64,000 nucleotides of DNA from Elusimicrobiaceae bacterium (GCA_017546175.1 JAFYXM010000004.1:1-64000); one strand, 5' to 3'; shown: positions 43,907 to 53,794, counted from the stretch's first letter. Notes: generated from the letters alone by a model not told the origin. Program-made: numbers and translations.

Positions 43907-44364
43907 TTGCAATATTTTGTTTGTCGTAAGGCTTCAAACAGTGTAATAGCAGCCGAGGAAGACAAGTTTAAAGAGCGCACGGGACCCGTCATAGGAATCG
44001 TGAACAGACGGTCTTGGTATTTTGCGTAAAACTCTTTGGGCAAACCGCAAGATTCAGCCCCGAAGCACAAAAAGTCTCCGTCTTTAAACTGCGCTTGGAA
44101 GTAGCTCTTTTCTCCTTTGGTGGACATGAAAAAAAGCTGATCTTGGGAGGGGTTGTTTGCTGCTAAAAAATCTTCCCACGTTTCATATCTTTTGTAGTCC
44201 AGGTTTGGCCAGTAGTCTAGACCCGAGCGGCGAATTTCTTTGGACTCTATTTTAAATCCCAGTTTTCCCACCAAATGCAGCCGTGTACCGGTGGCTACGC
44301 AGGAGCGGCCGATATTGCCGGTATTAAAAGGAATTTCCGGATTAATCAGTACAATATTTAGCAT
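43903..44364 (-). CDS. trmL: tRNA (cytidine/uridine-2'-O-)-methyltransferase TrmL
   Basis: A 153-residue SPOUT enzyme that methylates the wobble base of certain tRNA-Leu. MLNIVLINPEIPFNTGNIGR and the knot motifs FGAESCGLP and SLNLSSSAAI are diagnostic, so the start is certain. The start is 8 bases behind the glgP terminator T run and has no SD. Confidence 0.95.
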   Translation of the reverse strand: MLNIVLINPEIPFNTGNIGRSCVATGTRLHLVGKLGFKIESKEIRRSGLDYWPNLDYKRYETWEDFLAANNPSQDQLFFMSTKGEKSYFQAQFKDGDFLCFGAESCGLPKEFYAKYQDRLFTIPMTGPVRSLNLSSSAAITLFEALRQTKYCK

Positions 44365-44372
44365 AGTATTAC

Positions 44373-44403
44373 AAAAAAAGGGCGCACTTTAAGTGCGCCC
44401 TTT
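44373..44403 (-). terminator. Terminator after glgP
   Basis: AAAGGGCGCACTT / AAGTGCGCCCTTT form a near-perfect 13-bp stem. On the minus strand it ends in seven Ts, 8 bases before the trmL ATG. Confidence 0.9.
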
Positions 44404-44414
44404 GATAAGGTGTT

Positions 44415-46973
44415 TTATTCCTCCCAGCGGATGAAGAACGGCGTCAACACGTTGGGGATTTTATCGCAAGCGGGCAAGATGCGCAAGGCATAGTCTTGGC
44501 GTCCGCTGTTAAACGGAGAGATTTGCACTTCATAGATGTAGGCATCGCCTTCATTTCCTACCACGTGCATATCTACGGCGTTTTCTTTTTCAATGCCGCC
44601 TAAAGTACCGCGGGTACCCAAGTAAAGCTCTACTTGAATATCTTCCGGAGCTAACCCGCCTAAGAATACGCGGGCGCGGAAGGTAAGCTGATCTCCCATC
44701 AAGATGGCTTTGTCAAAGCTCGGGGTAATGTCGGTTACGCTGACACGGTACCAATTTTCGGCAATTTTCTTGCGCCAAGCCGCCACGTTAGCGGTATTTT
44801 CGCCTTGGTTTAAGAGTTGACCGTAGTTGTTGGCCCCTACATAGAATCTTTCATAATATTCTTTAACCATGCGGTTGGTGTTGAAGAAAGGGGCAATCTC
44901 TTGGATAGATTTCTTCATCAACGCTAACCAAGCAGAGGAGAAGCCTTTATCATTTTTAGCGTAGTAGGAAGGGGCAATTTCTTGTTCAAGCAAGTTGTAC
45001 AAAGATTCCGCTTCCACAGCATCGCGTTCTGCTTCGGAGCCGTATTTTTCGGCACCGCCGATGGACCAACCAAAATCACACGGGCCCACTTCGTCCCACC
45101 AGCCGTCTAAAATAGAAAGCATCAAGGCACCGTTTAACGCAGCTTTCATGCCGGAGGTACCGCTGGCTTCCATGGGGCGGATCGGGTTATTGAGCCATAC
45201 GTCCACACCTTGCACCATGTAGCGGGCAATATTCATGTTGTAGTCTTCCACAAACACGATTTTATTTTTAAAGCGCGGATCGTTTTGAGTCAAGTTGTAA
45301 ATGGTTTTAATAAACTCTTTACCGGCCGTATCAGCGGGGTGCGCTTTACCGGCAAAGACGAATTGAATCGGGCGCAAGGGATTGTTGATGATTTTATCCA
45401 AGCGGTCCAAATCTTTAAATAATAAAGTAGCACGTTTGTACGTAGCAAAGCGGCGGGCAAAACCAATGGTCAGCACGTCCGGTTTTAAGACGTGGCTGGC
45501 TTTGTTGACCGTCATCACGTCAAAGCCTTGGCGTTTGAGCTGGCGTTTGATGCGGGTGCGAGTCATATTAATAAGTTTGGCTTTGCGCTGTACGTGAATG
45601 TTCCAGATTTCTTCATCGGGAATTTCGCTCACTTTGTCCCAAATGGGTCTGTCAGAGGGGTCAAACTCGCCCAATTGGTTACCGTTTAATAAGTATTTGC
45701 GGTACAAATCGTTCATTTCGTGGGAAATCCAAGAAGCGCTGTGGATACCGTTGGTAATGCTGCCGATGGGCACTTCGTTTTCCGGTAAGGTCGGCCACAG
45801 ATTTGCCCACATTTCACGGCTTACTTTGCCGTGCAGTTTGGCTACACCGTTGGCATACGCGGTTAAGCGCAAAGCCAAAACGGTCATGCAGAAAGTGGCA
45901 GAATCTTCTTTTTCTTTGCCTAAAGCCAAGAAGTCAGCCCAAGAAATGCCCATGGCTTGCGCGTAATATTCCATATATTTGCGCACGAGTATGGGGTCAA
46001 AGTGTTCGTTACCGGCAATGACGGGAGTATGGGTGGTAAATACAGAAGAAGCCCACACAATTTCGCGCGCTTGAGCAAAGCTCATTTTGCGTTCGGTCAT
46101 GATGTCAATAATGCGTTGCAATAAAAGGAAAGCACTGTGCCCTTCGTTGATGTGGTACACGGTGGGGTTTAAACCCATGGCATTTAAAGCTTTTACACCG
46201 CCGATACCCAAAACGATTTCTTGGCGGATGCGGTTTTCGCGGTCACCGCCGTAGAGTTTTTCGGTAATTAAGCGTTGGGCCGGGGTGTTTTCTTGCAAGT
46301 TAGTGTCTAATAAATACAAGTCCGTGCGACCTACTTTTACGCGCCATACACAAGCTTTGACAGTTTCGTTGAAACCTAACGGAATGTCAACCACAATTTC
46401 ATGACCGTTTTTATCCAATACGTGTTCTACGGCCATGTGAGCCCAGTCATTATCGGGGAATTCTTCGTTTTGCCAACCTTCGCGGTTTAAGAGTTGCTGG
46501 CCATAGCCTTTTTTATAGAAAAGACCGACGCCGATAATAGGAAGTCCTAAGTCGCTGGCAGATTTAATGTGATCTCCGGCCAGCATACCCAAACCGCCGG
46601 AATAAATAGGCAACCCTTCCCCGATACCATACTCCATAGAGAAGTACGCGGTCAGCATATCACCCTGTTCTTGCTTGTTTTGTTTATACCACGTGTTGGG
46701 GTTGTTTTTATAGTTGTAGTAAAGCTCTTTTACTTTATTTACCTGCTCAACAAAAGCGGAATCGTTGCTTAATTCCTCCAATCTTTTTTGCGGAACGCAA
46801 CCAAGCATCCATTTCGGGTTGCGGTTGGAATCGTTCCATAACTTGGGATCAATTTGCATGAAAAGCATGATAGCCGGCCAGTTCCAAGTGAACCACATGT
46901 TGTTGGCCAATTCTTCTAGAAATTTGATGTTTTCCGGCAAATTAGGTTGTACGTTGAAAGAATGAATTTTCAT
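44415..46973 (-). CDS. glgP: Alpha-glucan (glycogen) phosphorylase
   Basis: An 852-residue GT35 enzyme that releases glucose 1-phosphate from glycogen or maltodextrin. The N-terminal DUF3417-like part (NNMWFTWNWPA) marks the Thermus/Thermotoga-type group. YSGGLGMLAGDH and YHINEGHSAFL follow, and the PLP Lys is K610 in GTSGMKAALNG. AAGGAG precedes the ATG. It lies 53 bases downstream of the DUF1646 gene. Confidence 0.96.
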   Translation of the reverse strand: MKIHSFNVQPNLPENIKFLEELANNMWFTWNWPAIMLFMQIDPKLWNDSNRNPKWMLGCVPQKRLEELSNDSAFVEQVNKVKELYYNYKNNPNTWYKQNKQEQGDMLTAYFSMEYGIGEGLPIYSGGLGMLAGDHIKSASDLGLPIIGVGLFYKKGYGQQLLNREGWQNEEFPDNDWAHMAVEHVLDKNGHEIVVDIPLGFNETVKACVWRVKVGRTDLYLLDTNLQENTPAQRLITEKLYGGDRENRIRQEIVLGIGGVKALNAMGLNPTVYHINEGHSAFLLLQRIIDIMTERKMSFAQAREIVWASSVFTTHTPVIAGNEHFDPILVRKYMEYYAQAMGISWADFLALGKEKEDSATFCMTVLALRLTAYANGVAKLHGKVSREMWANLWPTLPENEVPIGSITNGIHSASWISHEMNDLYRKYLLNGNQLGEFDPSDRPIWDKVSEIPDEEIWNIHVQRKAKLINMTRTRIKRQLKRQGFDVMTVNKASHVLKPDVLTIGFARRFATYKRATLLFKDLDRLDKIINNPLRPIQFVFAGKAHPADTAGKEFIKTIYNLTQNDPRFKNKIVFVEDYNMNIARYMVQGVDVWLNNPIRPMEASGTSGMKAALNGALMLSILDGWWDEVGPCDFGWSIGGAEKYGSEAERDAVEAESLYNLLEQEIAPSYYAKNDKGFSSAWLALMKKSIQEIAPFFNTNRMVKEYYERFYVGANNYGQLLNQGENTANVAAWRKKIAENWYRVSVTDITPSFDKAILMGDQLTFRARVFLGGLAPEDIQVELYLGTRGTLGGIEKENAVDMHVVGNEGDAYIYEVQISPFNSGRQDYALRILPACDKIPNVLTPFFIRWEE

Positions 46974-47026
46974 GTATTCTCCTTAAAAATTTATTTCCTT
47001 AATATTATATTAAATGTATGTGCTCT

Positions 47027-48085
47027 TTACAGTATGATGGACAGCACAATAAAATATCCCACCATGAGCACCGCACCCAAAGGCAAAGCAGCTTTAGCCC
47101 ATTCTTTACTTTTGATTTTAAGTTTAGAGGCACAAATAATGTTGGGGATATTGCCGGGGATTAACATGCCGCCGGAAATAATCAAGCTCAAGAGCAGGAA
47201 CATTAAATTGCGCATGGAAATATCAGGCGTGATTTCAATAGCGGCCAAGGTGGCATTGTCCAAGATGGCAGAGAGCATATTGATAAAATACAAAGCATTA
47301 GCAGACAGGTGAGAAATGGTTTTCTCGGCCAGCGGTTTTAAACCGTCGCCCAACATGACCAAAGCCATGACGAAAAGATATACTTTGGCAGCGCGTACAA
47401 AGATATTTTTGATGCTGTGTTCGGTAACGGAAGTTTCCTTTTTAGCTTCTTTCGTTTCATTTTGTTCGTTGCATTTAATGCGGGCAGCCAAGGCGGCTAA
47501 AATAACGTTGCCGGCCAATACATACCAACCTAAATGTTGTACCAAGAACCAAAAACCGGCATTGTACGGCTCACCTTTGAGCTTGGAAAGAACAATGGTG
47601 CCCAAGGGTTCACCGATAGAGGTAAGTACGGCACCCATACCGATAGCATAACAGCAATATACAACCAATTGAATGCGGGCTTTGCGTTGTAAAGGGAGCA
47701 AAAGCACTACTTCAGACAAAATGAGCGCTGCAATAATAGCGGTAATTAAACTGGACGTCATACCCAGTAAAAATACGGTCAAAGCCATGGTAGCGCGCAA
47801 ACCGATAGTGGCTACGGTTTTATGAGTAACGGTTTTTAAAAGTTTGTGGCTGAATTTAAATAATAAGCCGGCTACAAATACAGCTACGGTAATGGTAATA
47901 GGGTCTTCCAAAGCGGTTTTAATCAAGTGCCAGCTCCAGCTGTTGGTAACGGTAACGGCAAAAGCACCGCAGCAGAACAGGAAAGCTTCTAAGTTTTCTT
48001 CCACTTTATGTACGGATAAGGGAAGGACTAACACTAATAAAATTAGTGCGTAAAGTAAGACATTTTGTAGTACAGACAGTTCCAT
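47027..48085 (-). CDS. DUF1646 putative cation transporter
   Basis: A 352-residue protein with about ten transmembrane helices. The opening LPLSVHKVEENLEAFLFCCG and the loop MLSAILDNATLAAIEI fit the DUF1646/ion-transporter superfamily layout; the latter resembles the ligand loop of Arsenite/NhaD-type carriers. ATG 48085 (GGAG upstream) is preferred to TTG 48103. No promoter is obvious besides that of tRNA-Glu just upstream. Substrate unknown. Confidence 0.72.
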   Translation of the reverse strand: MELSVLQNVLLYALILLVLVLPLSVHKVEENLEAFLFCCGAFAVTVTNSWSWHLIKTALEDPITITVAVFVAGLLFKFSHKLLKTVTHKTVATIGLRATMALTVFLLGMTSSLITAIIAALILSEVVLLLPLQRKARIQLVVYCCYAIGMGAVLTSIGEPLGTIVLSKLKGEPYNAGFWFLVQHLGWYVLAGNVILAALAARIKCNEQNETKEAKKETSVTEHSIKNIFVRAAKVYLFVMALVMLGDGLKPLAEKTISHLSANALYFINMLSAILDNATLAAIEITPDISMRNLMFLLLSLIISGGMLIPGNIPNIICASKLKIKSKEWAKAALPLGAVLMVGYFIVLSIIL

Positions 48086-48117
48086 TTTTATTTTTCTCCA
48101 CAAGAATTTTTTTCACA

Positions 48118-48140
48118 TAAAAAAACCCGGCAAAACCGGG
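48118..48140 (-). terminator. Terminator after tRNA-Glu
   Basis: CCCGG / CCGGG with a 5-base loop and, on the minus strand, a run of Ts (complement of the A run 48119-48125). The stem is short, so read-through into the DUF1646 gene is plausible. Confidence 0.7.
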
Positions 48141-48170
48141 AAAAAGGGCCCCAGCTTCAGGCCAAAAATA

Positions 48171-48244
48171 CGTCCCGTACGAGATTCGAACTCGTGATCT
48201 CCGCCTTGAGAGGGCGGCGTCCTGGGCCGCTAGACGAACGGGAC
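48171..48244 (-). tRNA. tRNA-Glu (CTC)
   Basis: A 74-base cloverleaf on the minus strand: acceptor GTCCCGT/ACGGGAC, anticodon stem CCGCC/GGCGG with loop CTCTCAA (anticodon CTC), T arm ACGAG/CTCGT with loop TTCGAAT. The discriminator is G; CCA is not encoded. CTC reads GAG, so a TTC isoacceptor must exist elsewhere. Confidence 0.95.
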
Positions 48245-48255
48245 TGAATGTATTT

Positions 48256-48264
48256 ATTTTAGCA
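48256..48264 (-). promoter_or_regulatory. Extended -10 promoter of tRNA-Glu
   Basis: On the minus strand TGCTAAAAT ends 11 bases before the tRNA 5' end, the same spacing as at tRNA-Phe. No strong -35 is seen. Confidence 0.65.
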
Positions 48265-48362
48265 AATTCTTGTTTGCATAGGCCAGTAAAGTTTTTTATG
48301 TTTCAAAATGGTAAAATAAGAATATAGACTTTTTATATTTTACCTCGCCTAAGGAGATTTTC

Positions 48363-49436
48363 ATGGAAATCGGTATCGTAGGGCTGCCTAATGTAGGCAA
48401 ATCCACTCTTTTTAATGCGCTCACTTGTGCCGGAGCCGAAGCAAGCAACTATCCTTTTTGTACCATTGAGCCCAATGTGGGCATTGTGGCCATTCCGGAT
48501 AAAAGATTGGACCAACTGTTTGATATGTTTAAACCACCCAAGAAAACGGCTGCCTTTATTAAATTTGTAGATATTGCCGGTATTGTAAAAGGTGCCAGCC
48601 AAGGCGAAGGACTTGGCAATAAATTTTTAGCCAATATCCGTGAAGTGGATGCTATTATTCACGTAGTGCGCTTATTTGAAGACGAAAATGTAACCCACGT
48701 GATGAACTCTGTAGACCCTTTGCGTGATATTGAGGTAATTAATACGGAGCTGATGCTAGCCGATTTAGAGTCTGCCAGCAAAATTTGCGACCGCTTGGGC
48801 AGCAATGCCAAAAGCGGCAAAAAAGAAGCGGTAGCTGCCTTTGAAATCATGAAGAAAATCAAAGCCGCCTTGGAAGACGGCAAACCTGTATCTGCTTTAG
48901 GGTTGGAGCCGGAAGTACTGCGTGAGTATCAATTTTTAACAGCTAAGCCCGTCTTGTACGTGGGCAATAACTCCGAAACGCGCAACGTGGCCAATGCTGA
49001 AAAAGTGGCTAAATATGCTCAAGAAACCAATGCCGGCTTTGTAGAGCTTTCCGTAAAATTTGAAGCTGATATTGCCGAGTTTTCCGAAGAAGAAAAGAAA
49101 GCCTTTTTGGCCGAAACCGGCAACGATTATACCGGCCTTGAAAGAGTGGTGCGCGAGGGGATGAAACTTTTAAACCTTTGTACCTATTTTACGGCAGGTC
49201 CTGAAGTGGAAGTGCGCAGCTGGCTGATTCCTGTCGGTTGTACCGCTCCGCAGGCAGCAGGCAAAATTCACAGTGATTTTGAAAAAGGCTTTATTCGCGC
49301 TGATGTTTACACGTTTGATGATTTGGCCAAATACGGCGATGAAAAATCTTTGCGTGAGCACGGTTTAATTCGCTCCGAAGGTAAAGAATATATTGTAAAG
49401 GACGGCGATGTCTGCCTGTTTAAAGTCAATGCCTAA
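48363..49436 (+). CDS. ychF: Redox-responsive ATPase YchF
   Basis: A 357-residue Obg-family P-loop ATPase. The Walker [10 protein letters not shown] (7-15) and the switch [17 protein letters not shown] are present. The specificity motif is NNSE rather than NKxD, which fits ATP use. A C-terminal TGS domain follows ([21 protein letters not shown]). It binds the ribosome and takes part in stress responses. AAGGAG precedes the ATG. It overlaps the next gene by 8 bases. Confidence 0.96.
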   Translation: MEIGIVGLPNVGKSTLFNALTCAGAEASNYPFCTIEPNVGIVAIPDKRLDQLFDMFKPPKKTAAFIKFVDIAGIVKGASQGEGLGNKFLANIREVDAIIHVVRLFEDENVTHVMNSVDPLRDIEVINTELMLADLESASKICDRLGSNAKSGKKEAVAAFEIMKKIKAALEDGKPVSALGLEPEVLREYQFLTAKPVLYVGNNSETRNVANAEKVAKYAQETNAGFVELSVKFEADIAEFSEEEKKAFLAETGNDYTGLERVVREGMKLLNLCTYFTAGPEVEVRSWLIPVGCTAPQAAGKIHSDFEKGFIRADVYTFDDLAKYGDEKSLREHGLIRSEGKEYIVKDGDVCLFKVNA

Positions 49437-50649
49437 GATTACCTGTAAACATTTCAAACAATGCGGCGGCTGCGCCATGTTGGACTTGGCTTATGAAGAC
49501 CAAGTGGCCAAAAAGCAAGAGCGTTTAAAAGAAATTTTAAAAGATTTTTGGTCCGCGGATATCCCCGCTACCAAAACGGATCATCCCATTTTCTTCCGTA
49601 ACAAAGTGGAGCTTGGGTTTTGCCGTCAGCCCATTTGGAAAGAGCCTTTTGATAAAAAGGCAAAGCGCGATAAAACCATTCCTTTGGAGTTTGAGCAAAC
49701 CTTAGGGTTTAAGCTCAAAGGCCGTTGGGACCGTGCGGTAGATATTGAAGAGTGTTATCTTTTTGATGAACATTTAATTCCTCTTTTGCAGGCAGTGCGT
49801 ACGTGGGTCAAAGCGGAAAACTTGGAGTATTATGACCACCGCAAACATACGGGTGTGTTGCGCCATATTATGTTGCGCGTGGGCAAAAACACCGGTGAAG
49901 CAATTGTCGTCTTGTTTGTAACGGACGATATTCCCGAGAAAACCTTTGTCCAAGCAGTGGAAAGTGTTTGGCCGGAAGCGAATATTATGGTGGCCGTGAA
50001 CACGGGGCTTGCCGATACGGCCGCACCGGAAAGCTTGCGCGTGCTGAAAGGGAAAGATTTTATCAGTGAAAAAATTATTTTGTCTTCTCCCGAAGGCAAA
50101 CAAGAGCGCGAAGTAACCTTTAAACTTTCGCCGCAGTCTTTCTTTCAAACTAATACATTATCTGCGCAAAAGATGTACTCTCGCGTTCGCGCTTTGGTGA
50201 AAGAAATTTCCCCCAAAGTGATTTATGATTTGTATGGCGGAGCGGGCAGTTTTTCGCTTTCTTGTGCTGATTTGTGTGAAAAAAGTTTGTGCGTGGAATC
50301 GGTGGCGCCTGCCATTTACAACGGTATTGAAAACGCCAAAATCAATGACGTCAAAAACGTACAGTTTTTCTGCGCCAAGGTGGAAGATTTTGTAAAGCAG
50401 CAGCCGTTGGAGCGCAAAGACGTGCTGATTATTTTGGACCCTCCGCGCTCGGGCATGCACCCCAAAGCAGCCAAAGCGGTGGCCGAATCGGGCGTGAAAA
50501 ATATTTTGTATATTTCCTGCAATCCCGTTACTTTGGCGGCGGACCTAAAAATCTTGACCCAATATTATGATGTGAAAGACGTGGAAGCCTTTGATTTCTT
50601 TCCGCATACGGACCACATTGAAACCTTGGTACAACTGAAACTGAAATAA
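49429..50649 (+). CDS. RNA uracil-C5 methyltransferase (RlmD/TrmA family)
   Basis: A 406-residue SAM enzyme that makes m5U in rRNA or tRNA. CKHFKQCGGC at the N-terminus (C6, C12, C15) is the iron-sulfur motif. SPQSFFQTN, VIYDLYGGAGSFSL and the catalytic block LDPPRSGMHPK then ISCNPVTLAADL are diagnostic. It lacks an N-terminal TRAM domain. ATG 49429 overlaps the ychF end; ATG 49408 is an alternative. RlmD, RlmC and TrmA cannot be told apart here. Confidence 0.92.
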   Translation: MPKITCKHFKQCGGCAMLDLAYEDQVAKKQERLKEILKDFWSADIPATKTDHPIFFRNKVELGFCRQPIWKEPFDKKAKRDKTIPLEFEQTLGFKLKGRWDRAVDIEECYLFDEHLIPLLQAVRTWVKAENLEYYDHRKHTGVLRHIMLRVGKNTGEAIVVLFVTDDIPEKTFVQAVESVWPEANIMVAVNTGLADTAAPESLRVLKGKDFISEKIILSSPEGKQEREVTFKLSPQSFFQTNTLSAQKMYSRVRALVKEISPKVIYDLYGGAGSFSLSCADLCEKSLCVESVAPAIYNGIENAKINDVKNVQFFCAKVEDFVKQQPLERKDVLIILDPPRSGMHPKAAKAVAESGVKNILYISCNPVTLAADLKILTQYYDVKDVEAFDFFPHTDHIETLVQLKLK

Positions 50650-50658
50650 GAAGGAATT

Positions 50659-51219
50659 ATGCAGAAATCAAATTTTTGGCGGTTATTTGGTGCATATTTG
50701 GTCGATTTTGTGCTTACTTTTTTTGCCGCTTGGTTAATGTGGAAACTTTTTGAGGCATGTTTCCCTCAAGCATTAATTGGTAAAAATGGCGCTTCTGTGT
50801 TTTTTTGTGTTCTTACAATGTGCGCTTTTATTCCTAACTTATCGTATTTTGTGTGGAGTGAATACTTGTGGAAAAAGACTCTTGGGAAGAGATTGCTGTG
50901 TATAGAAGTGCTCGAGGGGAACCGACGGCCATCCGTAAAAAAATTATTGAAAGCATATGGGATAGATTTTTTACTTTCCATTCCTGTGACGACCGCATGT
51001 ATCATGGTAGGGTTATTTTTGCAAGCTATCATTATTTTTGATCGTCGTATGAATACTCTTGATTATTGCATAATGCTAGGAATCGTACTATTGTTTTTGA
51101 GTATGATTGTGTTATATTTTTCCATTTGTGAAAGTGTATGGGGTAAAACCCTCGGTAAAAAACTAATGGATTTGCAAGTGGTGCAAGTCGCATCCGCCAA
51201 CAAAACTAAATTCTTATGA
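50659..51219 (+). CDS. RDD-family membrane protein
   Basis: A 186-residue protein with about four transmembrane segments. RLFGAYLVDFVL in the first helix and two WKKTLGKRLL / WGKTLGKKLMDL motifs are RDD-family marks. RDD proteins are of mostly unknown function; some are linked to ion transport. It is translated with pcrA (4-base overlap). The double TLGK motif suggests two related halves. Confidence 0.85.
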   Translation: MQKSNFWRLFGAYLVDFVLTFFAAWLMWKLFEACFPQALIGKNGASVFFCVLTMCAFIPNLSYFVWSEYLWKKTLGKRLLCIEVLEGNRRPSVKKLLKAYGIDFLLSIPVTTACIMVGLFLQAIIIFDRRMNTLDYCIMLGIVLLFLSMIVLYFSICESVWGKTLGKKLMDLQVVQVASANKTKFL

Positions 51220-53744
51220 CCATACAAGAAGCTTTAAAATCTTTAAACCCGCAGCAGCTTTCTGCCGTGCATTATGACGAGGGGCCATGTTTAATTGTGG
51301 CCGGTGCCGGCACGGGTAAAACCAAAACGTTAACTACCAAAATCGCCAAACTCATTCACGACGGGTATGCTCCGTACCGTATTTTGGCGGTAACCTTTAC
51401 CAACAAAGCCGCCCAAGAAATGCGCGACCGTGTGGAAGCTTTGGTCCCCGGTCAAAGCCGTAATGTGTGGATCCATACGTTCCACTCTTTCGGTGTGCGC
51501 CTTTTGCGGCAAAATGCGGAAAAACTGGGCCTTACGCGTGACTTTGCCATTTATGACGATAATGAGCAAAAGAAACTCGTTACTCTGCTTTTAGAGCAAA
51601 TGGGCGTCAAAGACCCCAAAAAAGAATCAGGTCAAATCGTGAGTTTGATTTCGCGTGCGAAAGACGATTGTATTTCTCCGGAAATGCTATCCACTTCCGC
51701 CACGGCCAGCGGGCTTGATTTTAAAATTCGTGCCGCAGAAATTTACAGACGTTACGAGCAGAAACTCAAAGAGGCAGGTGCTTTGGACTTTGGCGATTTA
51801 CTCGTTAAAACCCTGCAACTCTTGCGCGATCATCAAGACATTCGGGAGTATTATCAACAGTTTTTCCAATATATTTTGGTAGACGAGTATCAGGATACCA
51901 ACCACACCCAATATCTTATTACGCGTATGCTCGCTGAAAAGCATCGCAAATTATGCGTGGTGGGGGACCCTGACCAAAGCATTTACTCTTGGCGTGGGGC
52001 GAATATTCGCAATATTTTAGAGTTTGAAAAAGATTTTAAAGACTCCAAAACCATTACGTTAGAGCAAAACTACCGCTCTACCAAAGTGATTTTGGACGCG
52101 TCCAACAAACTTATCACCAAAAACAGCAAGCGCAAAGAAAAAAGCCTGTTTACCGAAAAACAACACGGTGATGATATTGAAGTACATCAGGCCGCCACCG
52201 AGGGCCAAGAGGCCGTATGGGTGGCACAAAACGTAAAAGCCTTGGTGGGGCAGGGGGGCTATTCTTTAAATGAAATAGCCGTGTTTTACCGCACCAATGC
52301 CCAAAGCCGTAACTTTGAAGAAACATTCCGCCGTTATCAAATTCCGTATCGCTTAATCGGTACGGTGCGCTTCTATGACCGTAAAGAAATTAAAGACATG
52401 CTCTGCTACGCGCGGCTACTGATCAACCCGCACGATGATATCAGCCTGTTGCGCGTAATTAATACGCCTACGCGCGGTTTGGGTAAAACGGCACAGGAGC
52501 GTTTGTTGGCTTACGCGCAGGTGAACGGACTTTCTCTGTACGGAGCCTTAAAAGCGGTGCAAAATGTGCCGGATTTAACCCCGATGGCTCGTCGGGCCGC
52601 GGTGGAATTTGTGCGCTTGGTGGAAGGGTGGCGCGCGGATATGTTTATCGCTACGCCGACGGACGTAATGGATAAGATTTTAAAAACGTCGGGTTATACC
52701 AAAATGGTGGAAGCCGAGATAGAGAAAGATCCGGAAGCCGAAAGCCGTTTGCAGAACTTGGAAGAGTTGATCAACGCGGTCAAGGAGTATGAAGAACGCT
52801 GTGTGAAATATGAAAAAGAACCCTCCTTGTCTGATTTCTTGCAGGAAATTTCTCTGCTTACGGGCACGGACGAAACTCAAGTGGGTGAGGGCGGCGCGGT
52901 AACCTTGATGACGGTGCACCTGGCTAAAGGGCTTGAGTTTAACAGTGTTTTTGTGACAGGACTGGAAGAAAATTTATTTCCGCTGGACCGTGATGACAGC
53001 GACGAAATGGAAGAAGAACGCCGCTTGTGCTACGTGGCCATGACCCGCGCGCGGGAAAAACTGTTTATGACGTATTCGGCCCAGCGCCGTAAATACGGCA
53101 AAACGTACGAGAATGTACCGTCTCGCTTTTTGTTTGAGAGCGGCCTTTTGAGCGAAGAAGACCGTGAACAATTTGAGCAAAGCCAGCCCCGCTATGATAA
53201 TTTTAAAACCAAATACGGTTTGTACGGGCAAGGCGGCGGCTTTTACGGCGGAAGTAAAAATAAAAGTGGTTACCCGGGCAGTACGGGCCGCAACAGTAGC
53301 AGCTATAACGGATTTGAGGGCTTTGTCAGCCGTAGCCAATTTCAAAAGAAATATGACGAACACGGGTATGAAGTGGAGGATAATGACCTGGACTATACTT
53401 CTTCTTCCTATAAACGTTCTTCGGGTTTGGGGTCCTTGTACGGTGGTTCTGGTTACGGGGGCAGTAGTGGGTTTTCTGCTTCAGGCAACAGACGCCAATT
53501 CCCCAACTCTTCCTATTCGTCAGCTTTTTCCTCTGCCGCACCCAAACAGGAAAAGGGCACCTCTACCACTGCAGGCGATGGCAAGAAAGTGGCTGTGGGG
53601 GGAAAAGTAAAACATGGCGCCTTTGGCGAAGGAACGATTACCGCGGTGGCAGGCTCTGGCGACAGCTGCAAGATTACAGTGGTATTTAATAACCGCGTGA
53701 GCCGGACGTTTATGTTGAAGTTTGCGCCGTTGGAAATATTATAA
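51216..53744 (+). CDS. pcrA: ATP-dependent DNA helicase PcrA/UvrD
   Basis: An 842-residue SF1A helicase for repair and removal of stalled RNA polymerase. Walker A AGAGTGKT, the Q-motif LNPQQLSAV, DEYQDTN, GDPDQSIYSWRGA and VHLAKGLEF are in order. Residues 660-789 are an unusual Gly/Ser/Tyr/Asn-rich linker. Residues 790-842 form a Tudor-like domain (GGKVKHGAFGEGTI), which in PcrA binds RNA polymerase. Translation is coupled to the RDD gene. Confidence 0.95.
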   Translation: MTIQEALKSLNPQQLSAVHYDEGPCLIVAGAGTGKTKTLTTKIAKLIHDGYAPYRILAVTFTNKAAQEMRDRVEALVPGQSRNVWIHTFHSFGVRLLRQNAEKLGLTRDFAIYDDNEQKKLVTLLLEQMGVKDPKKESGQIVSLISRAKDDCISPEMLSTSATASGLDFKIRAAEIYRRYEQKLKEAGALDFGDLLVKTLQLLRDHQDIREYYQQFFQYILVDEYQDTNHTQYLITRMLAEKHRKLCVVGDPDQSIYSWRGANIRNILEFEKDFKDSKTITLEQNYRSTKVILDASNKLITKNSKRKEKSLFTEKQHGDDIEVHQAATEGQEAVWVAQNVKALVGQGGYSLNEIAVFYRTNAQSRNFEETFRRYQIPYRLIGTVRFYDRKEIKDMLCYARLLINPHDDISLLRVINTPTRGLGKTAQERLLAYAQVNGLSLYGALKAVQNVPDLTPMARRAAVEFVRLVEGWRADMFIATPTDVMDKILKTSGYTKMVEAEIEKDPEAESRLQNLEELINAVKEYEERCVKYEKEPSLSDFLQEISLLTGTDETQVGEGGAVTLMTVHLAKGLEFNSVFVTGLEENLFPLDRDDSDEMEEERRLCYVAMTRAREKLFMTYSAQRRKYGKTYENVPSRFLFESGLLSEEDREQFEQSQPRYDNFKTKYGLYGQGGGFYGGSKNKSGYPGSTGRNSSSYNGFEGFVSRSQFQKKYDEHGYEVEDNDLDYTSSSYKRSSGLGSLYGGSGYGGSSGFSASGNRRQFPNSSYSSAFSSAAPKQEKGTSTTAGDGKKVAVGGKVKHGAFGEGTITAVAGSGDSCKITVVFNNRVSRTFMLKFAPLEIL

Positions 53745-53763
53745 CGGTATCTTTAAATAAAAA

Positions 53764-53794
53764 AACACCCCGCTTTTTGAGCGGGGTGTTTTTT
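53764..53794. terminator. Bidirectional terminator
   Basis: AACACCCCGCT / AGCGGGGTGTT is an 11-bp stem with a 5-base loop and A/T runs on either side, between converging pcrA and the CD225-like gene. Confidence 0.92.
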
